From Nitrososphaerales archaeon (GTDB lineage Archaea > Thermoproteota > Nitrososphaeria > Nitrososphaerales > CADDZS01): a stretch of 13,095 nucleotides of DNA. The stretch spans positions 1 through 13,095 of the forward strand of contig JASHXQ010000248.1 in the NCBI GenBank assembly GCA_030043455.1, in the 5' to 3' direction. Position 1 is the stretch's first letter. Every line of letters begins with the position of its first letter. The notes below the pieces were generated by a model. It had not been told where the DNA came from, did no database searches, and saw only the letters and a program-made list of their open reading frames with translations. The position numbers and the translations under genes were made by a program. Below are positions 1-8,190 of the stretch, piece after piece.

Positions 1-1002
1 GTTGACCTGAAGTTCCACTTTGCTCCGCTGACTTTTGCTGTGGACAGGACCCATGGTTGTATCCGGTTTCATCCCGTCACCTACTTTGATGGCGAGGGCT
101 TTCTCTTTCAACTTTGCGAGAAATTTAGGCGCAACACTGTCAAAAACATACGTTCTTTTTACACACATACACCCCTGCCCGGCATTCCGGAATCTTCCGT
201 TGAGAGCAGCATTGACAGCCGCTTCGAGATCCGCGTCGTCGCAGACAATTAGCGGGTTGCTTCCGCCCAATTCCAATGTGACACGTTTCAATTGCGCAGA
301 TGCTAACTCCATGATGTGCTTTCCGGTGGACGTTTCGCCAGTAAAGGAAACCTTTCGGGTTTTGGGATTCTTTACTAGCTCCTCGCCCACGGTTGGGCCG
401 GATCCTGTCACAACATTGAGCAACCCGTTGGGCAGTCCCGCCTCTTTGAAGAGCTCCATCGATTTGAGCGTCGAGAGCGGTGTAGTGCTTGCCGGTTTCA
501 CCACGATAGCATTTCCGGCAGCTAGCGACGCCGCGACCTTTGCTCCCATCAACAAAATCGGATTATTCCAGGGCACGATTGCTCCCACCACGCCAACAGG
601 CTCCTTCTCCACAACCGCCAGTTTCGTTACATCCGAGATCTGCACCTGGGAACCACGGGCTTTCTGCCCAGCGTAATACTCCATCGTGTGAGCGAAAAAG
701 CGGATTTCGCCACGCGATTCCGTCAAGGTCTTGCCTTGCTCCAGAGTCATCAGAGTCGCCAGCTCCGTCTCATGCGCTCTGATCAAATCGGAAACGATTT
801 GCAGAATTCTGGAAATATTGGATTTCGCAGCCCGTTCTCGCTTTAGGGCATCGGATGCATGATCGATGGCAGCTCGCGCATCTTCCACGGTACCCTTGGC
901 AACGCGATTCACGACCGTGCCGTTCGCGGGGTTTGTGATTTCATATTCTTCGCCGCTGGAAGAGCTGACGAACTCGCCATCGATAAATTGCTTGAAGATC
1001 AT
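1..1002 (-). CDS. NAD(P)+-dependent aldehyde dehydrogenase, C-terminus beyond window
   Basis: Oxidises an aldehyde to the carboxylate with NAD(P)+ in the cytoplasm; the substrate is not determined. The 334 residues visible of a usual 450-500 hold the ALDH signatures in order: PWNNP at 144-148 with the oxyanion-hole Asn, KPAS at 169-172, FTGETSTG at 220-227 (Rossmann loop), LELGG with general base Glu244, and NAGQGC with catalytic Cys278. So it is not visibly inactive. KPAS replaces the KPSE/KPAE form in which Glu binds the NAD ribose; GabD-type succinate-semialdehyde dehydrogenases have KPAS, so NADP+ use is possible (inference). The ATG at 1002 is the first possible start after an in-frame TAA upstream. 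It lies 34 bp after the Mo-hydroxylase subunit on the same strand, with no clear Shine-Dalgarno or separate TATA box, so it is probably the last visible gene of that operon. The family is certain; the substrate is not. Confidence 0.93.
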   Translation of the reverse strand, partial: MIFKQFIDGEFVSSSSGEEYEITNPANGTVVNRVAKGTVEDARAAIDHASDALKRERAAKSNISRILQIVSDLIRAHETELATLMTLEQGKTLTESRGEIRFFAHTMEYYAGQKARGSQVQISDVTKLAVVEKEPVGVVGAIVPWNNPILLMGAKVAASLAAGNAIVVKPASTTPLSTLKSMELFKEAGLPNGLLNVVTGSGPTVGEELVKNPKTRKVSFTGETSTGKHIMELASAQLKRVTLELGGSNPLIVCDDADLEAAVNAALNGRFRNAGQGCMCVKRTYVFDSVAPKFLAKLKEKALAIKVGDGMKPDTTMGPVHSKSQRSKVELQVN

Positions 1003-1036
1003 TGCGCGAGACGTGCTCGCTTAACGAATTTTGGAA

Positions 1037-3421
1037 TTAACCCTTTCGATTACCGGATTTTAGAGCGAGGAGAATTTTCTCCGGGGTGATCGGCAGATCA
1101 AAAAATCTGATCCCGATCGCATTGTAAACTGCGTTCGCTACCGCGGGAGCGACTGGACTGATCGGAGCTTCCCCGCAGCCCCGCGCACCGAAGGGGCCGT
1201 CGGGATTGTAATTTTCTAAAATGATGGATTTGATCGGAAAATATTCCATGATGCTTTGGAGCTTGTAATCCTTGAGGTCGGGATTGAGAACTCGACCGTT
1301 TACCAGCACCATTTCTTCATTGATCGCCCCGTTCAACCCCATGGCGATCGCCCCCTCGTTCTGGCCGAGAACGTTAAGCGGGTTTAACGCTTTTCCAACA
1401 TCGATTGCTCCAATGAATTCCACTATTTTGATTGCACCGGTTTCTGTGTTAATCGAGACTCTGGCGGCTTGAGCCACCGGTGTGTAGTACGCTACCGCCC
1501 GATCGGTCGACGACTGTCCAGTTTCCGGATCTAGTTCGCCAGTTTTTGGCATCCAGAACGCTTTCCCTATCAAAGTGCCTTCATCAGGAATGTACGCCCC
1601 TCCCATTGGACCGGCTTTGAAAATTTCGGAATATGCTAGCGAATGACTCTGGCCGGATTCTGGTGACATCACTAGAATCCCTCCATGAGAAAATGAGAGG
1701 GCTTCCTCCTTCAATCCCAATTTTCTGGCTGCAACCAAGAGCATTTTCTTCTTGAGATCTTGAGCCGCCAACTTCACCGCCATGCCCATCTGGGAGGTCT
1801 GACGGCTACCCGACGCTCCGGTACCCACGGGTGTCAGCCCGGTGTCGGAGACAACCATCCGTACTTTTTCGACTGGGACTTGCATCTCTTCGGCCGCGAT
1901 TTGCGATAGTACCGTGTGGATCCCCTCCCCAGGATCGGTTGCTGCAGTCCAGATCTCAATCGAACCATCTTCTATTAGACGGACATAAGCTGTGCTAGGA
2001 AAAGATACATCGCACTGCTCCTTCGAGATCGCGAAGCCTGTACCGTACCGCCATTTGCCCTCAAATTTGGGGAGCGGATTGGTTTTCACTGCGTCGACCA
2101 CGCGATCAACGCATTGGTCGAGGGTGCTGTTTACTGTCCGGTGGCCGATCGCAGTTTTCTCTCCATCATGGAGCAGGTTCCTTCTCCGGAATTCGATGGG
2201 ATCCATCCCCAATTTTTCCGCGATTAAATCCATCTGTGATTCTATCGCAAAGTAAATTTGGGGAGCTCCAAAGCCGCGAAAAGCCCCTCCCTGGACCTGA
2301 TTGGTATAGACCCGGTAAATGTCAGCTTTTAGAGCGGGCAGCTTGTAGACGCTGGTCATGCCGTGAATGGAGTTTCCCACTGCGACATTTCCAGCAAGGG
2401 AATACGCCCCACCGTTGTAGATTAGCCTGATCTGTCTCCCAAGTATCGTGCCATCTTTCTTCAGGGCATCTTTGACGTATACCACTGAAGGATGACGTAC
2501 ACTCGTGGCCGTGAATACCTCATCCCTCGTGAGCGCGATCTTTACCGGTCTGCGAGTTTTCTCTGCGAGCGAGGCGACGATCGGTTCGATATGACCTGCT
2601 CCCTTGTTGCCAAACCCGCCACCGACGTGTCGTAGAGCTATTACACGAACTTTTGTTTCAGGAACTCTTAGGGCATCACTAAGCTCACGACGCGTTCTGT
2701 AGGTGTTTTGCCCCGATGTCCAGATCGTAAAAGAACCATTGGATTCGTACTGCGACAGGACTGCAATCGGTTCTATATGAGCGTGTTGTACCATGTGGGT
2801 GGTGAATCGGTTTTCGACCACGATCTCGGCTTTGGCAAAAGCCTCGTCGATGTTGCCATGTCGCACCTTGAAGTAATTAGTTATATTCGGCCGAGCCGGA
2901 TCGGAAACAGCCTTGTAGATCTGCGCCTTTAGTCGCTGGTACTTGCCGATGTCCGGGTGAATCACGACTTTGGGACCTTTTTCGATCGCCTTTTCCGGAT
3001 CGAAAACTGCGGGCAGTTCTTTGTATTCGACTTCGATAAGATCGCAGGCCTCTTCTGCCGCCTCGAGAGACTCAGCAGCCACCGCAGCGATCGGCTCTCC
3101 GACGTAGCGAACCTTACCCTTGGCTAGAATAGGAGTATCCAGAAGCCCCCTTCCCCGAAGGCCGTCGGACACGTCAGCTCCAGTTAGAACAGCCCGTACT
3201 CCGGAGACCTTGAGAGCCCTCTCCGAGTCAATTTTCACGATTTCCGCATGGGGAAAGCGAGACCGGCAGATCTTGCCAAAAAGCATCCGGGGAAGTTCCA
3301 TATCATAGGCATAGACGGCCTTGCCGGTAACCTTTTCCCGCCCGTCGACCCTCGGTACAGATTTTCCGATAACATGCAGATCGCCCTCTTGATTCATCCC
3401 CTGGATCTGCTGCTGCGTCAT
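1037..3421 (-). CDS. Xanthine-dehydrogenase-family hydroxylase, molybdopterin-binding large subunit
   Basis: Catalytic subunit of a cytoplasmic molybdenum hydroxylase, which inserts a water-derived oxygen at an electron-poor carbon and passes electrons to FeS and FAD partners. At 794 aa it is full length for a separate Mo subunit. Residues 15-140 form the N-terminal a/b-hammerhead domain. Mo-cofactor motifs follow: SGQN 236-239 (Gln238 at the place of bovine XDH Gln767), GGGFGNKG 267-274, GAFRGFG 379-385 (Arg382 at XDH Arg880), DPGEG 496-500, GSRQT 538-542, and GCGEAP 748-753 with the essential catalytic Glu751 (XDH Glu1261). It lacks the AYxCSFR active-site loop of aerobic CO dehydrogenase. 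Gly274 stands where XDH has substrate-binding Glu802, and GEG replaces the usual GQG, so purine specificity is doubtful. It lies between the HAD-family dehydrogenase and ALDH genes, 34 bp from each. No FAD or FeS subunit adjoins it; matching subunits lie at 9241-10616. Confidence 0.93.
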   Translation of the reverse strand: MTQQQIQGMNQEGDLHVIGKSVPRVDGREKVTGKAVYAYDMELPRMLFGKICRSRFPHAEIVKIDSERALKVSGVRAVLTGADVSDGLRGRGLLDTPILAKGKVRYVGEPIAAVAAESLEAAEEACDLIEVEYKELPAVFDPEKAIEKGPKVVIHPDIGKYQRLKAQIYKAVSDPARPNITNYFKVRHGNIDEAFAKAEIVVENRFTTHMVQHAHIEPIAVLSQYESNGSFTIWTSGQNTYRTRRELSDALRVPETKVRVIALRHVGGGFGNKGAGHIEPIVASLAEKTRRPVKIALTRDEVFTATSVRHPSVVYVKDALKKDGTILGRQIRLIYNGGAYSLAGNVAVGNSIHGMTSVYKLPALKADIYRVYTNQVQGGAFRGFGAPQIYFAIESQMDLIAEKLGMDPIEFRRRNLLHDGEKTAIGHRTVNSTLDQCVDRVVDAVKTNPLPKFEGKWRYGTGFAISKEQCDVSFPSTAYVRLIEDGSIEIWTAATDPGEGIHTVLSQIAAEEMQVPVEKVRMVVSDTGLTPVGTGASGSRQTSQMGMAVKLAAQDLKKKMLLVAARKLGLKEEALSFSHGGILVMSPESGQSHSLAYSEIFKAGPMGGAYIPDEGTLIGKAFWMPKTGELDPETGQSSTDRAVAYYTPVAQAARVSINTETGAIKIVEFIGAIDVGKALNPLNVLGQNEGAIAMGLNGAINEEMVLVNGRVLNPDLKDYKLQSIMEYFPIKSIILENYNPDGPFGARGCGEAPISPVAPAVANAVYNAIGIRFFDLPITPEKILLALKSGNRKG

Positions 3422-3431
3422 TCCGGCCGGA

Positions 3432-3440
3432 GATCACTCC
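3432..3440 (-). promoter_or_regulatory. Shine-Dalgarno-like GGAGTGATC before the Mo-hydroxylase subunit
   Basis: Read on the minus strand, the gap before the ATG at 3421 holds GGAGTGATC. This equals the full anti-16S consensus GGAGGTGATC with one G missing. It ends 10 nt before the start codon, further than usual, so it could be coincidental. If real, it fits a gene internal to an operon, translated from a leadered message, unlike the leaderless first genes here. Confidence 0.35.
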
Positions 3441-3455
3441 GATGGAGCGGGTTTC

Positions 3456-4430
3456 TTACCTGGTCTGTTGCTTCAGAAGCTTGATGAGGTGCGCGTCTCG
3501 CTCCCGGATAGTTTCCTTGGCATTGCGGCCGTCCCGCCAATCGTAAAAACCCTTCCCCGTCTTGACGCCTAATTCGCCGGCGTCCACCATGTGCTTCACT
3601 AGCGGCTGAGGACCTGTGGAGGAGTCCAGACTTTTGTATAAGATATTGGCGACATGCTCTACCAGATCAATTCCCGACAAGTCTGCAAGCTCCAGCGGAC
3701 CGAGAATCTCCAGCCGTCCGCCCAAAGCTTCCTTCACAATGTTATCCACGTCCTCTGGAGACGCGATACCGTTTTCGACCAGCCATGTTGCCTCGCGAAT
3801 CATCGCATAAAGAATCCGGATGCCGATTTGTCCCGGTACATCCTTCTGGACCACTGCCGGCTTTTTCCCTGCTGCACGTAGAAGGGCTAGGGTTTTTTGG
3901 ATACTCTCTGGGGAAGTCTTCTCTCCCCTTGTTACCTCCACAGCGGGAACGAGGTGCGGAGGATTCCAAAAATGAGCTCCGACTACTCTCTCCGGGTGAT
4001 TCGTTGCGCCAGCCAGCGTGGTAATGGGAATGGCTGTAGTGTTGCTCGCCATGATCGTCGTTTCATCCACCGATTCTTCTACACGTCTGAAAACATCTTT
4101 TTTCGCGTTCACATCCTCAAAGATCGCCTCCACGACGTATGAGGCCTCGGAAACTCCCTTTGAGAGGTCAGGAGTCGAAGAGATTCGCGCAAGAACAGAT
4201 TTCTTGCTTCCTTTAAGCAGCCCCGACTTTTCCATGGTCGAAAGGGACGTAGAGATTTGTTCCAACGCGGCATCGAGCACCATTTGATTCAAATCCACAA
4301 GAGTAACTGGAAAACCAGCCGTCGCAAAAACAAGCCCGATCCCCCGGCCCATCAAGCCAGATCCTACTACGGCAACTTTTTGCCTTTCATCACCGCGTCT
4401 TGCAAGGCTGTGCTTTCCGGACTTTTCCAT
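3456..4430 (-). CDS. 3-hydroxyacyl-CoA dehydrogenase family protein (single HAD unit)
   Basis: NAD+-dependent oxidation of a 3-hydroxyacyl-CoA, or a related 3-hydroxy acid, to the 3-oxo form; cytoplasmic. The protein is 324 aa, with an N-terminal Rossmann domain (GSGLMGRG at 23-30, acidic residue in VTLVD at 42-46) and a C-terminal helical domain from about 197. Active-site residues visible are Ser129-Asn130, His153 and Asn156 in HFWNPP, and Glu165, matching Ser137, His158, Asn161 and Glu170 of the human enzyme. The usual PGF(I/V)xNR is PGQIGIR at 199-205, so the Asn equal to human Asn208 is Ile204. LGPLELADLSG at 243-253 recalls the hydroxybutyryl-CoA, carnitine and L-gulonate dehydrogenase branches, so a small substrate is possible. 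The ATG at 4430 follows a TATA-like box, and it should be the first gene of the operon that continues through the Mo-hydroxylase and ALDH genes. Confidence 0.9.
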   Translation of the reverse strand: MEKSGKHSLARRGDERQKVAVVGSGLMGRGIGLVFATAGFPVTLVDLNQMVLDAALEQISTSLSTMEKSGLLKGSKKSVLARISSTPDLSKGVSEASYVVEAIFEDVNAKKDVFRRVEESVDETTIMASNTTAIPITTLAGATNHPERVVGAHFWNPPHLVPAVEVTRGEKTSPESIQKTLALLRAAGKKPAVVQKDVPGQIGIRILYAMIREATWLVENGIASPEDVDNIVKEALGGRLEILGPLELADLSGIDLVEHVANILYKSLDSSTGPQPLVKHMVDAGELGVKTGKGFYDWRDGRNAKETIRERDAHLIKLLKQQTR

Positions 4431-4457
4431 GCGAGTCCTAACTCGTAGGCTTTTCGG

Positions 4458-4466
4458 CTTTTATTT
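4458..4466 (-). promoter_or_regulatory. Archaeal TATA box for the HAD-Mo-hydroxylase-ALDH operon
   Basis: On the minus strand the box reads AAATAAAAG and covers -28 to -36 relative to the ATG at 4430. A start site about 23-25 nt after it would give a leaderless or very short-leader mRNA. No Shine-Dalgarno precedes this ATG. The call rests on position and composition alone. Confidence 0.55.
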
Positions 4467-4549
4467 GTTTTAGATCGTTACACCATTCCATTTTTCATAC
4501 AAATCGCTTTTCTAATTGGATAGTAGCAAATGAACTGTAAAGCTATAGA

Positions 4550-5509
4550 ATGGGTTCTAATTTTACAAGAATTCTTTTCGCCACTGACGTTCATGGGAGC
4601 GATCCTGTCTGGAAAAAATTTATCCGGGGTGCCGAGAGGTATAAGGCAAACATTCTGATCATAGGGGGCGACATTACCGGTAAGAACGTGGTGGCGATCA
4701 CAGATCATGGTGATGGTAGTTTCTCAGCGGATTTTCAAGAACAGAAACATCATTTGAAAAACAAAGAGGAGCTCGCCCACTTTGAGGAGAATGTGCGCAC
4801 GACGGGTACGTACTTCTACGTTGCCCCGCCTGCTGAAATGACAGAGCTCGCTGCGGACAAGATTAGAGCAGAGAAAATTTTCAGTGGCCTTGTCTTACAG
4901 AGATTGAAAGAGTGGGTCGATTTCGCAGACAAGAATGCTACGACTCCCATTTACGTGAATGCAGGGAATGATGACGAAGCCGGCGTGGATGATATTCTGG
5001 CAGCGAGCAAGAAGATCGTACAGCCGGAAGACAAGGTGATTAGAATTGATCAAAAACACGAAATGATTTCGGGCGGCTTTGCCAATATTACTCCCTGGCA
5101 CTGTCCCCGGGACCTCACAGAAGACGAAATTGCCTCGAGACTGGAGGAGAAGATCGCTCTCCTCAAAGAGCCCAGATCAGCCATCTTCAACCTGCACTGT
5201 CCTCCGATAGATTCCGGTCTTGATACCTGCCCCAAGCTGGATACTTCGGTTAACCCCCCGAAGCCCTTCTACGACGCCGGTGGGGTTGTTCTCTTTGGGG
5301 CAGGATCCACAGCAGTCAGAGCGGCGATCGAAAAATACCAACCCATGTTAGGACTGCACGGTCACATTCATGAGTCCAAGAACGTTGCAAAAATCGGAAA
5401 GACGGTGTGCATCAATCCCGGAAGCGAATATGGCGAGGGTGTCCTAAGAGGCGCTCTTGTGAATGTTGAAGACTCGGGCTACAAATCCTACCAGTTTGTG
5501 GCCGGGTGA
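4550..5509 (+). CDS. Calcineurin-like metallophosphoesterase
   Basis: Probable cytoplasmic two-metal phosphoesterase, 319 aa, substrate unknown. Metal-binding motifs are complete and in order: DVH at 13-15, GGD at 39-41, GND at 139-141 (the usual GNH/GNC block, with Asn140 as ligand), His216 in LHCPP, and GHIH at 271-274. CINPGSEYG at 287-295 resembles the C-terminal NPGS block of YfcE/MJ0936-like phosphodiesterases. An insert of roughly 80 mostly charged, helical residues (about 50-130) lies between the second and third motifs and may form a lid or dimer surface. There is no signal peptide or membrane segment. The ATG at 4550 opens the protein only a few residues before its first strand. Upstream, 4511-4525 is only weakly TATA-like. 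The gene diverges from the HAD-family gene across 119 bp, and nothing in the sequence ties it to the neighbouring catabolic genes. Confidence 0.88.
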   Translation: MGSNFTRILFATDVHGSDPVWKKFIRGAERYKANILIIGGDITGKNVVAITDHGDGSFSADFQEQKHHLKNKEELAHFEENVRTTGTYFYVAPPAEMTELAADKIRAEKIFSGLVLQRLKEWVDFADKNATTPIYVNAGNDDEAGVDDILAASKKIVQPEDKVIRIDQKHEMISGGFANITPWHCPRDLTEDEIASRLEEKIALLKEPRSAIFNLHCPPIDSGLDTCPKLDTSVNPPKPFYDAGGVVLFGAGSTAVRAAIEKYQPMLGLHGHIHESKNVAKIGKTVCINPGSEYGEGVLRGALVNVEDSGYKSYQFVAG

Positions 5510-5623
5510 CCCATTGGGACATTGGTCTGATCTTGCCGTTCGAATAACCGAAGCATCGAAGGATATCTGTCGTCAAAGGCCGGAATAGAGCCTAAAATAA
5601 TCGCGTAAACCGCGCAAGAAGGC

Positions 5624-5630
5624 ATTTATA
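5624..5630 (+). promoter_or_regulatory. Archaeal TATA box for the APC permease
   Basis: ATTTATA lies at -31 to -25 from the permease ATG at 5655, the spacing expected for a leaderless archaeal transcript. The 145 bp between the phosphoesterase stop and this ATG contains no other gene that I can support. The permease therefore appears to have its own promoter. Confidence 0.6.
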
Positions 5631-5654
5631 CGGTGAATAATTGCCCCAGCCCTA

Positions 5655-7358
5655 ATGAGTTCTGACTCATCACCGCCACCTCAAAAGATCTTTTCTAGGA
5701 ATTCGTCCGGTCTGGTCCGCGAAATTTCGACCAGCCAAGCTTTCATTTACAACTTTATGGCAATCGGCTTCTATGGTTTCACTTGGGCTACTCTCTTTTC
5801 GGTGGGCTACACTTCCTCATTTTTAGGCGCCAATGTGGGCCTCGCCATTGTATTGATGGCTGTCTCTGCGATCCCCTTCTACCTTTCTACCTCGATGCTT
5901 TCTTCAGCCATGCCTAGGGCTGGAGGTGACTACGTGTGGCAGAGCCGCGTACTTCACCCGTCGATCGGTTTTGCTTCCACCTTCTCTGCTTGGACTGTGT
6001 GGCAGTGGTATTTCGCAAGTTTCTTGGGTGTAGTAATGACTACGGTCGGATACCAGCCACTTTTTGCTCTTTTAGGGATAACAAATACCGGAGACGCCAA
6101 CATTGCTGCGCAGTTGGCGGCTGGATACGGACAGTACGACAACACTCCGGTTTTCATTGTCACGACCCTGATTATTCTATTTGGCTTTGCCGTTGCGGCC
6201 TTGGGCATCCGGTTTTATGTCAGGTTACAGTACCTGCTCTTCGCGGGGAGTGCGGTTTCTGCCCTAACATTGCTGGGAGTTTTGGCGACATCGTCGAACA
6301 CTTCTTTCATCTCCAAACTGAATGCATTAGCGGTTCCTCTGATTAACGCTGGCAATCAAAGCCAGATTAACATGACTTCTGTCAACGCCGCCGGGGGCTA
6401 CTATCAATACATTATTCAGACTGCCAATTTTCCCAGCTCGAGTTTTAGCTTGGGCAACACTCTCTTGCTTTTTGGTATCATCTGGATTTCCTTCGGTTAC
6501 GCCTTTTGGAGCATCTATAACTTGGGAGAGATCAAGAAAGCTGGGAACTTGAAAAATCAGGCGATAATGCAAATCGGTTCCAGTCTGGTCTTCGCTATTT
6601 TCCTACTCGCGCTCTGGGCATTGCTTGAACATGTCATTGGCGTGTCTTTTCTGCACGCGTTCTTCAATCTGTACGGCGCAAATGATCCGTCTACTTTCCC
6701 ACTGTCAGGATTTTTTACCCCGTATTATCCCGCGCTTGTGGCTGCCCTCAGCTCCAGTCCTGCAGTCTGGGCGTTGATTCTAATCGGTGCTACGTTCGGA
6801 ATCTTCCAGGTCATTCTGATCGTCTACTTCGCTTCGACAAGGATCATGCTCGCGGCATCGTTGGATCGGGTCCTTCCCGAGAGACTCTCCTACGTGACAG
6901 CGAAAACTCACTCGCCGATTGTCGCTTTAGTCGTATCTGCTATAGGTTGCGAGGCCTTCTTGTACTTGATTGTCTACCAGTACAACTATCTGGGTTATTT
7001 CTCCACAGCAGGTTTGGCGACCCAAATCGCCTACATTCTAATCAGCCTGACTGCGATCGTATTTCCCTATACCAAGAAAAAGATCTACGAAGCCTCTCCT
7101 GCGGCCAAGTACCGGATCGGAGGTTTGCCTGTCCTCACACTGGCGGGAGTTTTATCTCTACTCGTTAATCTCTACATTGCGTACATTTTCATCGCGGGAC
7201 CAGAGCTGGGCTTTCTGTCTATCTCGACCGTTGGCTCCATTGAATTCATAGTGGGGATTTTTCTCGCTTGCTTCATCATTTACTGGGTAGCGTTCGGGGT
7301 CAGGAAGAGTCAGAGGATTGATCTTTCTCTGTCATTCGCAGAGATTCCCCCAGAGTAA
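5655..7358 (+). CDS. APC-superfamily amino acid/amine permease
   Basis: Integral membrane transporter of 567 aa with about 12 hydrophobic segments, likely a cation-coupled importer or exchanger of amino acids, amines or similar organic nitrogen compounds. The N-terminus is cytoplasmic and hydrophilic (about 1-25), then GLVREIS leads into TM1 with the small-residue pattern FMAIGFYGF, typical of the substrate-binding unwound helix. The family motif PRAGGDY at 87-93 follows TM2. Two long, Ser/Asn-rich loops, about 213-265 and 331-360, probably face outside. The last helix ends near 550 in a short charged tail. It follows the phosphoesterase in the same direction but has its own TATA box, and it ends 8 bp from the convergent amidohydrolase gene. 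Its position between catabolic genes suggests that it imports their substrate; this is inference. The family is clear; the substrate is not. Confidence 0.9.
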   Translation: MSSDSSPPPQKIFSRNSSGLVREISTSQAFIYNFMAIGFYGFTWATLFSVGYTSSFLGANVGLAIVLMAVSAIPFYLSTSMLSSAMPRAGGDYVWQSRVLHPSIGFASTFSAWTVWQWYFASFLGVVMTTVGYQPLFALLGITNTGDANIAAQLAAGYGQYDNTPVFIVTTLIILFGFAVAALGIRFYVRLQYLLFAGSAVSALTLLGVLATSSNTSFISKLNALAVPLINAGNQSQINMTSVNAAGGYYQYIIQTANFPSSSFSLGNTLLLFGIIWISFGYAFWSIYNLGEIKKAGNLKNQAIMQIGSSLVFAIFLLALWALLEHVIGVSFLHAFFNLYGANDPSTFPLSGFFTPYYPALVAALSSSPAVWALILIGATFGIFQVILIVYFASTRIMLAASLDRVLPERLSYVTAKTHSPIVALVVSAIGCEAFLYLIVYQYNYLGYFSTAGLATQIAYILISLTAIVFPYTKKKIYEASPAAKYRIGGLPVLTLAGVLSLLVNLYIAYIFIAGPELGFLSISTVGSIEFIVGIFLACFIIYWVAFGVRKSQRIDLSLSFAEIPPE

Positions 7359-7366
7359 GATTGGCG

Positions 7367-8113
7367 CTATAACCTCAATAGATTCTTCGCGTTTCGGTAA
7401 TAATAGTGCTCCAACTCGTCTTCTGACAGTTCTGCCAGTGTACCACGCGCGATTTCCACGGCTGGGTGGTGGAAAGGTACATCCGATCCGTACATGACCC
7501 GGTCTTTTCCCACCACGTCAATCGCTTCCTTGATCTTTGTCCCCATGGGCATCGCGCTAGTCTCGAGATAGATATTCGGCAACCGCTTCGCCGTATTGAT
7601 CGCCGCTTGGATGTACAAACCGTGCCCATCGCCCATGTGCAACATTACGATTTTGACATCGGGAAATGTTTCCGCTAGTTCGCCGACGCTCCAAGGCAGT
7701 GAAAAAGGTGAATGTCCCGTGTGAATCAAGATTGGAACCTTCGCTCTCCGGGCTTCCTCTGCGATCGGGTGCACGATTTTGTCATTTGGCAAAAACGCTT
7801 GGAACAGAGGGTGTAGCTTGATTCCGCGGAAGCCCCACTCCGTCAGTGCGACACGGACTCTTTCCGCGGAGGTGGGCTCCCGAGGATCTGGCCAGTAACA
7901 CCCAACGATTTGATCGGGATATTTCTGGGCCGCATTTTTCACAAGCTCGTTGTCGGTAAAATAAACTGCCGACTTCTCTACGTTGTAGTCCTCCATCATT
8001 TTCAAAAGCTGAGCGTCGCTAAGAGAAACATTCGCCCATCCGCCGAAATTACCGATGTGGACATGCAAGTCGATTTTTTTGCCAGGATAGAGCTTTACAG
8101 AAGTGATCGTCAT
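7367..8113 (-). CDS. Amidohydrolase-superfamily (Amidohydro_2, TIM-barrel) hydrolase
   Basis: Metal-dependent hydrolase or decarboxylase of the amidohydrolase-2 (ACMSD-like) group, cytoplasmic, 248 aa, which is compact for the family (usually about 280-340). Metal-site features are visible: HVH at 17-19 on strand 1, GIKLHP at 97-102, His131 in IHTGH, His159 in MLHMGD, and Asp211 in YGSDVP. The C-terminal helix ends in the typical NAKNLL at 241-246. The family includes amide- and lactone-cleaving hydrolases and nonoxidative decarboxylases of aromatic or muconate-like acids, so it could act on a ring-cleavage product. The start at 8113 lies 30 bp after a TATA-like box. It is divergent from the NicX-like gene (77 bp between) and converges on the permease gene with only 8 bp between stops. 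The reaction cannot be assigned more finely from sequence. Confidence 0.85.
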   Translation of the reverse strand: MTITSVKLYPGKKIDLHVHIGNFGGWANVSLSDAQLLKMMEDYNVEKSAVYFTDNELVKNAAQKYPDQIVGCYWPDPREPTSAERVRVALTEWGFRGIKLHPLFQAFLPNDKIVHPIAEEARRAKVPILIHTGHSPFSLPWSVGELAETFPDVKIVMLHMGDGHGLYIQAAINTAKRLPNIYLETSAMPMGTKIKEAIDVVGKDRVMYGSDVPFHHPAVEIARGTLAELSEDELEHYYYRNAKNLLRL

Positions 8114-8143
8114 TCCTACTGCTGGATGCGTCTTTGGGAAGAT

Positions 8144-8153
8144 CTTTTAAAAT
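8144..8153. promoter_or_regulatory. Near-symmetric TATA element between divergent genes
   Basis: CTTTTAAAAT contains the perfect palindrome TTTTAAAA. On the minus strand it lies at -31 to -40 from the amidohydrolase ATG. On the plus strand it is -47 to -38 from the TTG of the NicX-like gene, which would place that start site near 8177 and leave a leader of about 14 nt carrying the GAGGT ribosome site. One box could serve both directions. Confidence 0.45.
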
Positions 8154-8178
8154 TCAATGTTCAGGAAGTCGAGTCTGA

Positions 8179-8183
8179 GAGGT
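8179..8183 (+). promoter_or_regulatory. Ribosome binding site GAGGT deciding the TTG start at 8191
   Basis: GAGGT lies 7 nt before the TTG at 8191. An in-frame TGA at 8176-8178 excludes an earlier start and the next in-frame ATG is about 55 codons downstream, inside conserved sequence, so the TTG is well supported. Confidence 0.6.
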
Positions 8184-8190
8184 AGATAAG

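Noticed and set aside
35..676. Open reading frame of 213 codons on the plus strand
   Set aside because: It lies wholly antisense to the aldehyde dehydrogenase, whose motifs (PWNNP, FTGETSTG, LELGG, NAGQGC) are unmistakable on the minus strand; the plus-strand product shows no known domain.
1037..3421. Aerobic CO dehydrogenase large subunit (CoxL)
   Set aside because: The AYxCSFR active-site loop of form I CoxL is absent; the loop here is GAFRGFG, as in xanthine-dehydrogenase-like enzymes.
5510..5654. Small RNA, tRNA or riboswitch in the gap before the permease
   Set aside because: I see only short, weak inverted repeats and a TATA box; no cloverleaf or conserved aptamer core is apparent.
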